Assembly (NCBI RefSeq): GCF_001482405.1
Contig: NZ_LPXO01000002.1
Span: forward strand, 1 to 64,000
Reading direction: 5' to 3'
Source: Pseudoponticoccus marisrubri
GTDB taxonomy: Bacteria; Pseudomonadota; Alphaproteobacteria; Rhodobacterales; Rhodobacteraceae
Length of the DNA: 64,000 nucleotides
Both the position numbers and the translations under genes were made by a program. Positions 23,639 to 31,651 of the stretch are shown here, one piece after another; positions within the stretch are counted from its first letter, which is position 1; each line of letters begins with the position of its first letter. The notes below the pieces were generated by a model. That model made no database searches. It had not been told where the DNA came from and saw nothing but the letters and a program-made list of their open reading frames with translations.

Positions 23639-23953
23639 ATGACCACCTTTGACGACCGCGAAAGCGCGTTCGAGAACAAGTTCGCCCATGACGAGGACAT
23701 GAAGTTCCGCGCGCAGGCCCGCTGCAACAAGCTGCTGGGCCTCTGGGCGGCCGAGCTTCTGGGCAAGTCGGGCGAAGAGGCCGAGGCCTACGCGCGCGAG
23801 GTCATCAAGGCCGATTTCGAGGAGGCCGGCCACGAGGACGTGGTCCGCAAGGTCGCCGGCGACCTGGGCGACAAGTCCTCCCCCGAGCAGATCCGCGCCA
23901 AGATGGCCGAACTGCTGGTCGTGGCCAAGGGCCAGATCGTCAAGGAAGCCTGA
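23639..23953 (+). CDS. DUF1476 protein, F1FO-ATPase inhibitory zeta subunit family
   Basis: The 104-residue all-helical protein MTTFDDRESAFENKFAHDED, continuing MKFRAQARCNKLLGLWAAE, is a typical DUF1476 member. In Paracoccus this family is the zeta subunit that blocks ATP hydrolysis by the F1FO-ATPase. The N-terminal stretch (DDRESAFENKFA) is the inhibitory segment there. It lies apart from the atp operon, as is usual, and next to purC as in other Rhodobacterales. The ATG at 23639 follows CGAGGGAG. Confidence 0.93.
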   Translation: MTTFDDRESAFENKFAHDEDMKFRAQARCNKLLGLWAAELLGKSGEEAEAYAREVIKADFEEAGHEDVVRKVAGDLGDKSSPEQIRAKMAELLVVAKGQIVKEA

Positions 23954-23973
23954 GGCCCCGGTATATACGGTTC

Positions 23974-24008
23974 AAAGCCCCCCGCAGAGCGCTGCGGGGG
24001 GCTTTTTT
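23974..24008 (+). terminator. Rho-independent terminator after the DUF1476 gene
   Basis: A 14-bp stem (23974-23987 with 23992-24005) with loop AGCG, followed by a run of T. It marks the end of the conserved block and the start of the accessory block. Confidence 0.92.
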
Positions 24009-24291
24009 GGTTGGTGGATGGAGCAAATTCGGCGGGGAGCCGCCATTCGCTGCGGCGGCGATCCGATCACCCGCAAAAGGTGTAAGCCGACATTCGGAGC
24101 GGACCAAGGTCGAGGCTTGTTCTGCACCGCCGCATGGCTGCTTCGAGCCCAACTTGACCAATTCTGCGATTCAAATGAACGTCCGCTTCCAACTCGATTA
24201 CGCCGCTTCGAGCGCCTCTTGGGGCCTCATTTTGCAGAAAACAGGGAGCCTGTTCTATTTCGCCCAAAGGGGTTCGACACACATCGTTCAG
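24009..24291. other. Intergenic stretch, no gene seen
   Basis: No convincing gene. Short frames on the plus strand have no ribosome-binding site or family features. Phrases such as GCCATTCGCTGC and CCGACATTCGGAGCGG recall degenerate dispersed repeats that I have seen in Rhodobacterales intergenic DNA. The same flavour returns at 29247-29439 and 30510-30580, at the other side of the accessory block. Confidence 0.4.
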
Positions 24292-25200
24292 CTACATTAC
24301 CAATCGCTCAATCACCCAGCGATGTACTGCGCTCTTGCTGTGTCGTTTGTGACTGAGGATTGAGATATCGAACGGCCGTATGGTGATCGGTGGTTCGCGG
24401 TAGTCCAGGCCGAAATAACTTGCATGATGGCGCACGAGGTTTGTGGGCAAGGTGCCAATGAAGTCGCTGTTTGCCAGAACAGACAGCGCCGGCAGAAACG
24501 ATGGAATGGCAAGGCAGACCTGCCGCTTCAGCCCCTGCTGTTCGAGCGTGGTATCCACAACGCCCCGCATCGATCCGTCGCTTGAGACGAGGATATGCCC
24601 CTCGGCGGCATAGGCCTCCGGCGTCAGGGGCGCATCGAATATGGCATGCCCCCGCCTTGCTGCGACCAGATAGCCTTCTTTGCGAATAAGGCGGGCGTCA
24701 AATTCGTCGCCCACACCCGCAAAGTAGCCCAATGCCAGGTCGAGCGTTCCGTCTGCCAAAGCGCGCAGGCTGTCTGATCTGGTCAGCGACCGAACAGAAA
24801 GGCGAATGCCCGGCGCGTCATGGCGTATGTTCGCCATTGCCCTCGGCAAGAGCGTGGCAATCTCTCGGTCAGACGCGGATACCCGCAGGGTGATCTCTGC
24901 CATGGCGGGATTGAACTTTGTGGGTCCAGATAGGGCCGACTGAATGGCATCCACGGCGGCACGGATGCTGGGTTCAATCTGAACTGCGAAGGCCGTGGGT
25001 TCCAAGCCGTGCGGGCGACGCAGAAACAACTCATCCTCAAAGACCTCGCGCAACCGGCGCAGCGTATGGCTGATCGAAGAGTTCGTGAGCCCCAATTCGC
25101 CCGCGACGTCAGAGGCTTTGCGGGTGCGCATGAGCGCCAGAAAAATCAATAGGACGGTAAGGTCCAGCCTTCTGATTTTATTCTCATTGTATTCTGACAT
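24292..25200 (-). CDS. LysR-family transcriptional regulator
   Basis: The 302-residue regulator has a winged-helix N-terminus (LDLTVLLIFLALMRTRKASD, then VAGELGLTNSSISHTLRRLR) and a substrate-binding domain from about residue 95. Its start at 25200 lies 73 bases from that of the divergent operon at 25273, so it very probably controls that operon and itself. The intervening DNA contains the AT-rich stretch CAGTTTTATCACACTG, suitable for a LysR T-N11-A site. Codon use is visibly less G+C-rich than in the core genes. The inducer is unknown; the operon suggests an electrophile or quinone. Confidence 0.87.
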   Translation of the reverse strand: MSEYNENKIRRLDLTVLLIFLALMRTRKASDVAGELGLTNSSISHTLRRLREVFEDELFLRRPHGLEPTAFAVQIEPSIRAAVDAIQSALSGPTKFNPAMAEITLRVSASDREIATLLPRAMANIRHDAPGIRLSVRSLTRSDSLRALADGTLDLALGYFAGVGDEFDARLIRKEGYLVAARRGHAIFDAPLTPEAYAAEGHILVSSDGSMRGVVDTTLEQQGLKRQVCLAIPSFLPALSVLANSDFIGTLPTNLVRHHASYFGLDYREPPITIRPFDISILSHKRHSKSAVHRWVIERLVM

Positions 25201-25272
25201 GAACCGTTTTCAGTTTTATCACACTGTTCCGATCCATATGTCCTGCGCCATGGCAAGGCAAGGAGCGACGAT

Positions 25273-25887
25273 ATGAAGATTGGAATCATCGGACGGGGCA
25301 GCGTCGCATCGGCGCTGGCCAAAAGTTTTGCAGGCCACCATGACGTTCGGCTGGGTGTCCGGGCTGCCTCTGACCCATCGGAGGCCCCAATCGGCGCCGT
25401 CGCACTTTGGTCAGACGTGCTTGTTCTGGCAACGCCGTGGGGCGTCGAAGCAGAGGTCTGCCAAGCGATTGCAGATCACGTCGCAGGCAAGCCTGTGATT
25501 GACGCGACGAACCCTGTGGGCATGCGAAACGGCAAGCTTGATCTGGTCCATGAAGGCCCGCGCTCTGCCGCAGAAGCCCTGCAAGCCCGCTTGCCAGACG
25601 CCCATGTCGTGAAGTGCTTCAATCAGATCGGGGCGGAGTTCATCGACGACGCTGGCAAACTGTCCGGCACACCGGTGATGTTCGCCGCTGGTGACGACGC
25701 GGCGGCGAAAAACATCGCGCTCAGCCTTGCGACCGACGCCGGATTTGAGGCCGTCGACGGCGGGCCGCTGTCGAATGCGCGGCACCTAGAGTCGCTGGCG
25801 ATGATCTGGATCTGGTCCGCCCTCAAGGGACCGCTGGGGCGCACCTTCGGCTTCGCACTGTCTCACACAAAATCAAAGGACACGTAA
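25273..25887 (+). CDS. NADP-binding oxidoreductase, F420-dependent NADP reductase-like
   Basis: The 204-residue Rossmann protein opens MKIGIIGRGSVASALAKSFA with the GxGxxA-type dinucleotide site and continues with DVLVLATPWGVEAEV, IDATNPVGMRNG and HVVKCFNQIGAEF. This is the COG2085 pattern, the family of F420H2:NADP oxidoreductases and related bacterial reductases without F420. The ATG follows AAGGAGCGA. It is the first gene of the operon, and its TAA shares a base with the ATG of the GST gene. Confidence 0.82.
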   Translation: MKIGIIGRGSVASALAKSFAGHHDVRLGVRAASDPSEAPIGAVALWSDVLVLATPWGVEAEVCQAIADHVAGKPVIDATNPVGMRNGKLDLVHEGPRSAAEALQARLPDAHVVKCFNQIGAEFIDDAGKLSGTPVMFAAGDDAAAKNIALSLATDAGFEAVDGGPLSNARHLESLAMIWIWSALKGPLGRTFGFALSHTKSKDT

Positions 25888-26507
25888 TGGAACTCTATCA
25901 CTGGCCCATGTCTCATAACGCGCGCAAGGCCCGCGCTCTCGCCCGCCATCTCGGTGTCGAGGTCGAAGAAATCGCCCTGTCGATGCAGGACAAAGACCAC
26001 AAGGCCGACAGCTTTTTGGCGATCAACCCGATGGGCCAAGTGCCTGCGATCAAGGACGGTGACTATTCCGTCTGGGAAGCGAATGCCGTTCTTATCTACC
26101 TTGCTGCGCAATCGCCGAATGACCTGCTGGGGCAATCGGCGCAGGAATGGGGCCACATCACCCAATGGATGACGTGGCAGTCGGTCGAGCTGTCACCGGT
26201 CGTCGTCCCCTTGCATGTCGAGAACTACTTCAAGCGCGTCCGTGGCCTGGACGCGGATGCGGCCAAACGCGACGCGGCGCTGGCCAAGCTGCGCGTCTTG
26301 CTGAAGGTGCTGGATGATGCGCTGGTTGGCAAGGATCACCTGGTGGGCGGTCGCCTGACCGTCGCGGATTTTGCCGTCGCCGGTGATTTCACCCACGCGA
26401 AGAACGCGAACTTCCCGTTTTCCGACTTTCCGAACGTCGCGCGTTGGCTGGCGGGTATCGAAGCCTTGCCTGCTTGGGCCGACACCACACCCCCGACACT
26501 TGGCTGA
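25887..26507 (+). CDS. Glutathione S-transferase family protein
   Basis: The 206-residue protein has the thioredoxin-like N-domain (MELYHWPMSHNARKARALAR) with the GSH-binding NPMGQVPAIKDGDYSVWEAN, in which the usual ES is EA. The helical C-domain has the N-capping-box region GGRLTVADFAVAGDF. It would conjugate or reduce an electrophile with glutathione. It overlaps the preceding gene by one base and belongs to the LysR-linked operon. Confidence 0.88.
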   Translation: MELYHWPMSHNARKARALARHLGVEVEEIALSMQDKDHKADSFLAINPMGQVPAIKDGDYSVWEANAVLIYLAAQSPNDLLGQSAQEWGHITQWMTWQSVELSPVVVPLHVENYFKRVRGLDADAAKRDAALAKLRVLLKVLDDALVGKDHLVGGRLTVADFAVAGDFTHAKNANFPFSDFPNVARWLAGIEALPAWADTTPPTLG

Positions 26508-26525
26508 ACCCAGAAAGGAACACCC

Positions 26526-27239
26526 ATGACGAAACATATCTTGATGCTGGCCTCCAATCCGGCGGTCTCACCTGTGACTGGGTGGCCCATCGGCTTTTGG
26601 TGGGCCGAGTTGAGCCACGCCTACGACGTCTTCAAAGACGCGGGCCACGACGTGACAATCGTGTCGCCCGATGGCGGCGAAATTCTTGCCGACGGCTACT
26701 CCGACCCCGAAGACGACAGCGGATATTCTGTCGAGGACACGATATCGCTCGCGTTCAAACAGGACCCCGCAAAAATGGCGCTCTTGCAGAACACGCCCGC
26801 TTTGGCTGACCTCAACACGGCGGATTTCGACGCGATCTTCGTGGTGGGCGGGCAGGGCCCGATGGTCACGATGATCGACGATGCCAAAACCCACAAGGCG
26901 GTCGCGGATTTCTACGAGGCGGGCAAGGTCACGGCAGCGGTCTGTCATGGCACTTGCGTATTGTTGAAAACCAAGCTGTCCAATGGCGACCTTTTGGTGA
27001 AAGGCAAGCGCTGGACGGGGTTCGCAAATTCCGAAGAGGAATATGCCGAGAACGCTGTGGGCATGAAAATTCAGCCGTTCTGGATCGAAACCGAGGCGCG
27101 CAAGATCGCGGACACGTCCTTTGAGGTTGGCGGCCCGCTCGAGGAGTTCGCGATCCGCGACGGGACCCTGATCACGGGCCAGCAGCAGGTCTCTGCTGCC
27201 GCTGCCGCCCGCGAAGTCAACGCAGCGCTGGGGTCTTAA
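26526..27239 (+). CDS. DJ-1/PfpI family (Hsp31-like) protein
   Basis: The 237-residue protein has the flavodoxin-like DJ-1 fold: MTKHILMLASNPAVSPVTGW, then DVTIVSPDGGE, the GGQGPM oxyanion turn, and the nucleophile elbow AVCHGTCVLL with its Cys near residue 140. The long insert after the first strand and the length match Hsp31-type members, many of which are glutathione-independent glyoxalases or deglycases. It fits a carbonyl-detoxifying role in this operon, but the substrate is inferred only. Confidence 0.85.
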   Translation: MTKHILMLASNPAVSPVTGWPIGFWWAELSHAYDVFKDAGHDVTIVSPDGGEILADGYSDPEDDSGYSVEDTISLAFKQDPAKMALLQNTPALADLNTADFDAIFVVGGQGPMVTMIDDAKTHKAVADFYEAGKVTAAVCHGTCVLLKTKLSNGDLLVKGKRWTGFANSEEEYAENAVGMKIQPFWIETEARKIADTSFEVGGPLEEFAIRDGTLITGQQQVSAAAAAREVNAALGS

Positions 27240-27262
27240 CCTACGCACACAGGAGAAACAGG

Positions 27263-28048
27263 ATGAATATTCTCAAACCCCTCGCAGTTGCGTCCGCCGT
27301 TCTGGCGGGTCCGGCTGCGGCTGAAAACATCGTCATCGTCCACGGGGCCTTCCAATCCGCTGCCGACTGGGCAGATGTCGAAACTGCGCTCAAAGCGCAG
27401 GGTCATGACGTCACTTTGGTGGATTTGCCGGGACGCAATGCCGAGGGCGCTGCTGCGCAAGCGGTTACCCTCGACGACTACGTGGCGACAACGCTGGAAG
27501 CCATAGCAATGGCCGAGGGGCCCGTGGTTCTGGTCGGTCACAGCTTTGGCGGAATGACGATCTCTGCCGCCGCCGAAGCCGCGCCCTTGGACGTCTCTCA
27601 GCTTATCTATGTCGCGGCCTACGTCCCGGAAAGCGGGGAGAGCATGGAAGCGCTCGCGTTAAGCGACAGCAACAACAGCTTCACCGAGGAAAGCTTCGTC
27701 ATTGCGCCGGACTATTCCTATGCCGAAGTTCTGCAACGCGACCGCGCGGCGATCTTTGCAAACCAAGGCACCGAAGATGAGCGCGCGGCGATTGTTGCCG
27801 GGCTGATCCGGGAACCCCTCGCGCCTATTGCAACGCCGGTGACGTTGACCGACGACGCGTTCGGGTCCGTGCCTCAGGCGTACATTCGGACCCTTCAAGA
27901 TCAGGCCGTTTCGACGCCGCTGCAAACGCGAATGATCGAACGCGCCGGGATCGAGCGGGTCATCGACATCAACGCAGGCCATGCACCCCAGACCACTCAG
28001 GTTGACGCGTTGGTCGCGGCGATCTTGGAAATGGCGGGTGGCGCATAA
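27263..28048 (+). CDS. Exported alpha/beta-hydrolase
   Basis: The 261-residue hydrolase begins with a short signal peptide (MNILKPLAVASAVLAGPAAA), then the oxyanion strand IVIVHGAFQSAADW and the nucleophile elbow GHSFGG with Ser near residue 94. The acid is likely the Asp in VTLTDDAFG and the catalytic His is in DINAGHAPQ. The pattern is that of the EstC/salicylate-esterase-like group that often sits with NmrA or SDR genes. The start follows AGGAGAAACAGG. It is the only exported product of the operon. Confidence 0.85.
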   Translation: MNILKPLAVASAVLAGPAAAENIVIVHGAFQSAADWADVETALKAQGHDVTLVDLPGRNAEGAAAQAVTLDDYVATTLEAIAMAEGPVVLVGHSFGGMTISAAAEAAPLDVSQLIYVAAYVPESGESMEALALSDSNNSFTEESFVIAPDYSYAEVLQRDRAAIFANQGTEDERAAIVAGLIREPLAPIATPVTLTDDAFGSVPQAYIRTLQDQAVSTPLQTRMIERAGIERVIDINAGHAPQTTQVDALVAAILEMAGGA

Positions 28049-28078
28049 CGCCCCCGCCTTGAAGGAGAAGGAAAACGA

Positions 28079-28525
28079 ATGGCACAATGGCCGCTCATGC
28101 TGGCAGCGCTTGTGACCGGGGCCCTGGTTCCGCTTCAACTGGCCTTTAACGCTCAGTTGGGCGGCGTGACGCGCAACGCCTTCACCGCAAGCCTGATCGT
28201 GTTCTTGGTGGGGGCGCTGGTTCTGACAATGATCGTTGCCGCAACCCGGCCGACCTTGCCGACCGCGAGCGAGTTGGTGGCGGCACCGACAACCGTCTGG
28301 CTCGGCGGGGCGATCGCAACAGGCTATGTCGTTGCGATTGTCGTGCTGACGCCAAAACTTGGCGTCGGGCTGACAACCGGCCTCATTCTGGTCGGCCAAA
28401 TCATGACCGCGCTGGTGCTGGACCATCTCGGTGCATTCGGCAACGCACAACATTCGCTGAATGCCGGTCGCTTGGCGGGGCTTGCTTTGATGATTGCGGG
28501 CATTGCGACGATCAAAATGTACTGA
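28079..28525 (+). CDS. DMT-superfamily transporter, DUF606/YdcZ type
   Basis: The 148-residue protein is a single five-helix half of the DMT fold (MAQWPLMLAALVTGALVPLQ, then LAFNAQLGG, and later GGAIATGYVVAIVVLTPKLG). DUF606 proteins of this size act as dimers. It could export a product of the neighbouring enzymes; that is inferred from context. The ATG follows AAGGAGAAGG. Confidence 0.85.
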   Translation: MAQWPLMLAALVTGALVPLQLAFNAQLGGVTRNAFTASLIVFLVGALVLTMIVAATRPTLPTASELVAAPTTVWLGGAIATGYVVAIVVLTPKLGVGLTTGLILVGQIMTALVLDHLGAFGNAQHSLNAGRLAGLALMIAGIATIKMY

Positions 28526-28535
28526 GGAGAAAGCA

Positions 28536-29246
28536 ATGTCGCAGAAAACGGTATTGATAACAGGCGCGAACCGAGGGCTGGGTGCGGCGTTTGCAAAAGA
28601 GGCGCATGATTTAGGCTACAGGGTTGTCGGAACCGCGCGAGATGCGTCGACGCTCAAGGCTGATCATGTCGATCGACCTTACGCGTTGGACCTCAGCAAG
28701 AAGAAAAGCATTGCCCAAGTTTGCTCTGAGATACTCGCCGACGGGCTGGAGATCGACCTTCTGATCAACAACGCAGGCTTCAACCCCAAAGACCGGAAAG
28801 ACGATCCCAACTACTTTCAGTCGACATTCAGAATCGAACATTTTGACGCTTCAAATGTCGCCGAAAGCCTTTGGATCAATGCATTGGCTCCTATGACGCT
28901 GATCTCTCGGCTATTGCCAAACCTGACCGATGATGCCGTCGCGCTCAACATCTCTTCCTGGCTTGGCTCAATCGGCGGAAAGACAAGCGGTGGGCACTAT
29001 GGTTATGCCGGGTCAAAAGCCTTGCTGAATATGTTCACGCGGGCAGTTGCGCTTGAGTTCTCTGATACCAACAAGTCTGCCGTAGCCCTCAACCCCGGCT
29101 GGATGCGTACCGACATGGGTGGATCCAATGCGGAACGCACGCCGACGGAGGTCGCGCGGGCCGTGTTTGCATTGTGGAGAGGTGGCAAACTGTCTGCGGC
29201 CAACGGCAAATTCCTAAACACTGATGGATCAATCCATCCTTGGTAG
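28536..29246 (+). CDS. SDR-family oxidoreductase
   Basis: The 236-residue short-chain dehydrogenase has the cofactor loop TGANRGLG, the NAG motif LLINNAGFN, a serine in NISSWLGS and the catalytic pair YAGSK, all intact. It is like the CsgA/sniffer group of carbonyl reductases. The ATG at 28536 follows GAGGAGAAAG, ten bases after the stop of the transporter gene. It is the last gene of the LysR-linked operon. Confidence 0.88.
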   Translation: MSQKTVLITGANRGLGAAFAKEAHDLGYRVVGTARDASTLKADHVDRPYALDLSKKKSIAQVCSEILADGLEIDLLINNAGFNPKDRKDDPNYFQSTFRIEHFDASNVAESLWINALAPMTLISRLLPNLTDDAVALNISSWLGSIGGKTSGGHYGYAGSKALLNMFTRAVALEFSDTNKSAVALNPGWMRTDMGGSNAERTPTEVARAVFALWRGGKLSAANGKFLNTDGSIHPW

Positions 29247-29439
29247 CCACCAGAAATACGAAGTCGATAGTGCATGTCTTGTTTGCGGTCATTCGTTCAG
29301 CCGCAGCGAACGAGCACTTTGTCCGCACTGTCGACCTTCATCATCTGAAAATGCTGCGCGATGGACGAATGGCCGGTCTGGAGAAGCTGCACAGCGGCAT
29401 TCGGCCAGGGACGGAACAGCAGGTCTGGGCCGCGGGCGA
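29247..29439. other. Intergenic stretch after the detoxification operon
   Basis: No gene is supported; the short frames here have no ribosome-binding site and break into the convergent membrane-protein gene. The composition is mixed, with phrases like CATTCGTTCAGCCGCAGCGAACGA that recall degenerate repeats. Confidence 0.4.
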
Positions 29440-29832
29440 CTATGCCCTTGCCTTGTTCTCCAACCAAAGGACCCGTGCCAACATTGGCAACAGGGCAATG
29501 CAGGCGGTCAAGAAGACAGCGATACCCCATGGCATAAGCGGCATCCCGACAGCCCGGGCACGCGGCGCCAGCAGATAAAATCCAATCGTGACCGCCATGA
29601 TCAAATCAAACCATACCTGGTTCCCGGTCAGGTCCGTGGTGTGGTTGATCCAGAACTGGATCAGACCGTCTTGCGAAACCTGATAAAGCGAAAATGCCAG
29701 AAAGACGGCACCCAGAACCGCGGGAACCACCCACCGCATGAGTGCGGACACTGTCTTCTCCTGGGCGATCAGCAGGATGGTTCCGACGCACCCGGCATAG
29801 GCGAGAACGGGCAGGATTTGCAGCAGTGTCAT
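29440..29832 (-). CDS. Four-helix membrane protein of unknown function
   Basis: The 130-residue protein has four hydrophobic segments (about 3-22, 32-52, 72-92 and 98-120) and a polar loop QFWINHTTDLTGNQVWFDL, which looks conserved and may carry the function. The frame opens with a TTG three codons earlier, but the ATG at 29832 with AAAAGG upstream is preferred. It is divergent from a TetR gene, and a perfect palindrome lies between them, so it is probably the repressed target. Confidence 0.7.
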   Translation of the reverse strand: MTLLQILPVLAYAGCVGTILLIAQEKTVSALMRWVVPAVLGAVFLAFSLYQVSQDGLIQFWINHTTDLTGNQVWFDLIMAVTIGFYLLAPRARAVGMPLMPWGIAVFLTACIALLPMLARVLWLENKARA

Positions 29833-29893
29833 GACATTCAACCTTTTCGTGTTTGGACTTCGATAAATGAAGCGGTCGCTACACTATGCAAAT

Positions 29894-29911
29894 TTGTAGC
29901 AAGTGCTACAA
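29894..29911. promoter_or_regulatory. TetR operator candidate
   Basis: TTGTAGC-AAGT-GCTACAA is a perfect inverted repeat with 7-bp arms. It lies 8 bases before the TetR start codon and about 62 bases from the start of the divergent membrane-protein gene. A third half-site (CGCTACA) occurs near 29876. Autoregulation by the TetR protein is the natural reading. Confidence 0.65.
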
Positions 29912-29918
29912 GAAGAGC

Positions 29919-30455
29919 ATGGCACGGCAGAAAATGAACAAACAGGCACTGCTGTCCGATCTTGCGGATCATGTCTTGGAGTATGGGCTGAACAACGCGA
30001 GCCTTCGCCCAATGGCAGCGGCAGCAGGAACCTCAGACCGGATGCTTATCTACCACTTCGGTAGCAAGGACGCGTTGATAGTTTCTCTGCTTGAGCATCT
30101 CGCAGCGCGCATGGAGGTTGGGTTGGATGCGGCTTTGCCGGCAGAGCGACTCGAGACGGAGGGTGCACTGATCGCGCGGGTAATGGAACAGATGCGATCA
30201 AAAGCGTTTCAACCCTATACCCGTGTTTGGCTGGAAATTATTGCTGCAGCTGCGCAGGGCAACGACGCGCACCTTAAGGCTGGTCGTGCCATCATAGACC
30301 TTTATTTAAACTGGCTCTCAGTCCGACACCCGGAGGGGGCAGCTGGTGCGGCTAAGGCTCTTACTATTATCGAAGGCTGTCTCGTTATGGATGCGGTCGG
30401 GCAAGAGCGTCTTGTCGACATGCTCTGTGACACCGACGGTCGATCAGAGTACTGA
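29919..30455 (+). CDS. TetR/AcrR-family transcriptional regulator
   Basis: The 178-residue regulator has an N-terminal TetR helix-turn-helix (LLSDLADHVLEYGLNNASLR, then PMAAAAGTSDRMLIYHFGSK) and a helical ligand domain. The ATG at 29919 (MARQKMNKQ) is preferred to the one at 29886, since the longer form would read through the operator palindrome and add a non-family Cys-rich stretch. It is at the right edge of the accessory block. Confidence 0.85.
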   Translation: MARQKMNKQALLSDLADHVLEYGLNNASLRPMAAAAGTSDRMLIYHFGSKDALIVSLLEHLAARMEVGLDAALPAERLETEGALIARVMEQMRSKAFQPYTRVWLEIIAAAAQGNDAHLKAGRAIIDLYLNWLSVRHPEGAAGAAKALTIIEGCLVMDAVGQERLVDMLCDTDGRSEY

Positions 30456-30665
30456 ATCCGCCTTGCTAAGTGTATCGAGCGCTATTTCTGAACTAATCTA
30501 TGTGGTCCGCGAATGTCCGAAATACGGGATGCAATTGCAGCACCAACGTGATGTATTCAATGGCAGCTAAGGGCCGTCCACTGCCCGCGAGACCCTCACA
30601 CCCCCACCCCTTGCCCTTTCCCCTCCAAGGTGAACAGATGCGGCGTGTGACGGGAGGGAGATGCG
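30456..30665. other. Intergenic junction between accessory and core DNA
   Basis: No gene seen. Base composition changes near 30585 from mixed to G+C-rich. The left half has AT-rich text without a clear terminator; the right half leads to GGGAGGGAG before the transporter start. No direct repeat matching the left edge of the block near 24009 was found by eye. Confidence 0.4.
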
Positions 30666-31541
30666 ATGAACGACACGCTCAAGGCCTGTTTGTGGATGAC
30701 CGGGGCGATTGCCTCCTTCACCACCATGGCGGTGGCGGGGCGGGCGGTGAGCCTCGATCTCGACACGTTCGAGATCATGCTCTACCGCTCGCTGATCGGC
30801 ATCGTGATCGTGCTCTCGGTGGCCAGCCTGGCGGGCACGCGGCGCCATATCTCGGCCAACAAGCTGCGCCTGCACGCGGTGCGCAACCTGTTCCATTTCG
30901 CCGGCCAGAACCTGTGGTTCTTCTCGATCACCGCGATCCCGCTGGCGCAGGTCTTCGCGCTGGAATTCACCCTGCCCTTCTGGGCCATGGCGATGAGCGT
31001 CGTGATCCTGGGCGAGAAGCTGACGCCCAACCGGGTGCTGGCCGCGGCGGTGGGCTTCATCGGCATTCTCGTGGTCACCCGCCCCTCGCCCGAGACGGTG
31101 CAGTTCGGCCAGCTGACCGCGGCGCTGGCGGCGATCGGCTTTGCCGGCTCGGCCGTGTTCACCCGGCTGCTGACCCGGACGGAGAAGATCACCTCGATCC
31201 TGTTCTGGCTGACCGTGATGCAGGCGGTGTTCGGCCTTGTCTGCGCCGGGATCGACGGGGCCATCGCGCTGCCCGAGCCTGCCAGCTGGCCCTGGGTCGT
31301 GGTCATCGCCTTTGCCGGGCTGGTGGCGCATTTCTGCCTGACCACGGCGCTGTCGCTGGCGCCGGCCACCATCGTCATGCCGATCGATTTCGCGCGCCTG
31401 CCGGTGATCGCCATCGTGGGCATGCTGCTTTATGCCGAGGCGCTGGACCCGTTCGTCTTCCTTGGTGCGCTGATCATCTTCGCCGCGAACTACGCCAATA
31501 TCTGGTACGAGACGCGCCGCCGCCCGGCCCCGGCAGGTTGA
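30666..31541 (+). CDS. EamA-family (DMT) transporter
   Basis: The 291-residue protein has two EamA repeats, ten predicted TM helices in all. It starts MNDTLKACLWMTGAIASFTT, and the first repeat has the usual Arg after helix 2 (IMLYRSLIGI). RhaT/SAM-type exporters belong to this family, but the substrate cannot be assigned. The ATG follows GGGAGGGAG. It stands alone ahead of the FadL-like gene. Confidence 0.87.
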   Translation: MNDTLKACLWMTGAIASFTTMAVAGRAVSLDLDTFEIMLYRSLIGIVIVLSVASLAGTRRHISANKLRLHAVRNLFHFAGQNLWFFSITAIPLAQVFALEFTLPFWAMAMSVVILGEKLTPNRVLAAAVGFIGILVVTRPSPETVQFGQLTAALAAIGFAGSAVFTRLLTRTEKITSILFWLTVMQAVFGLVCAGIDGAIALPEPASWPWVVVIAFAGLVAHFCLTTALSLAPATIVMPIDFARLPVIAIVGMLLYAEALDPFVFLGALIIFAANYANIWYETRRRPAPAG

Positions 31542-31572
31542 CGTCGCGTCGGATCGGGTCAAGCTGACGTCC

Positions 31573-31610
31573 CGTCAAAATTGACGCTTTTGTGACAGCC
31601 TCTCTACCTT
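31573..31610 (+). promoter_or_regulatory. Promoter and inverted repeat before the FadL-like gene
   Basis: TTGACG at 31581-31586 and TACCTT at 31605-31610 are spaced by 18 bases. The -35 is the right arm of CGTCAA-AA-TTGACG (31573-31586), so a repressor bound there would cover it. Confidence 0.35.
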
Positions 31611-31651
31611 GCGGGACAGGAGACATCCCGACACTCAGGGACGAGGGACAT

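Noticed and set aside
24007-24363. 118-codon plus-strand frame right of the DUF1476 terminator
   Set aside because: It begins inside the terminator, has no ribosome-binding site, and its 3' part is antisense to the LysR gene.
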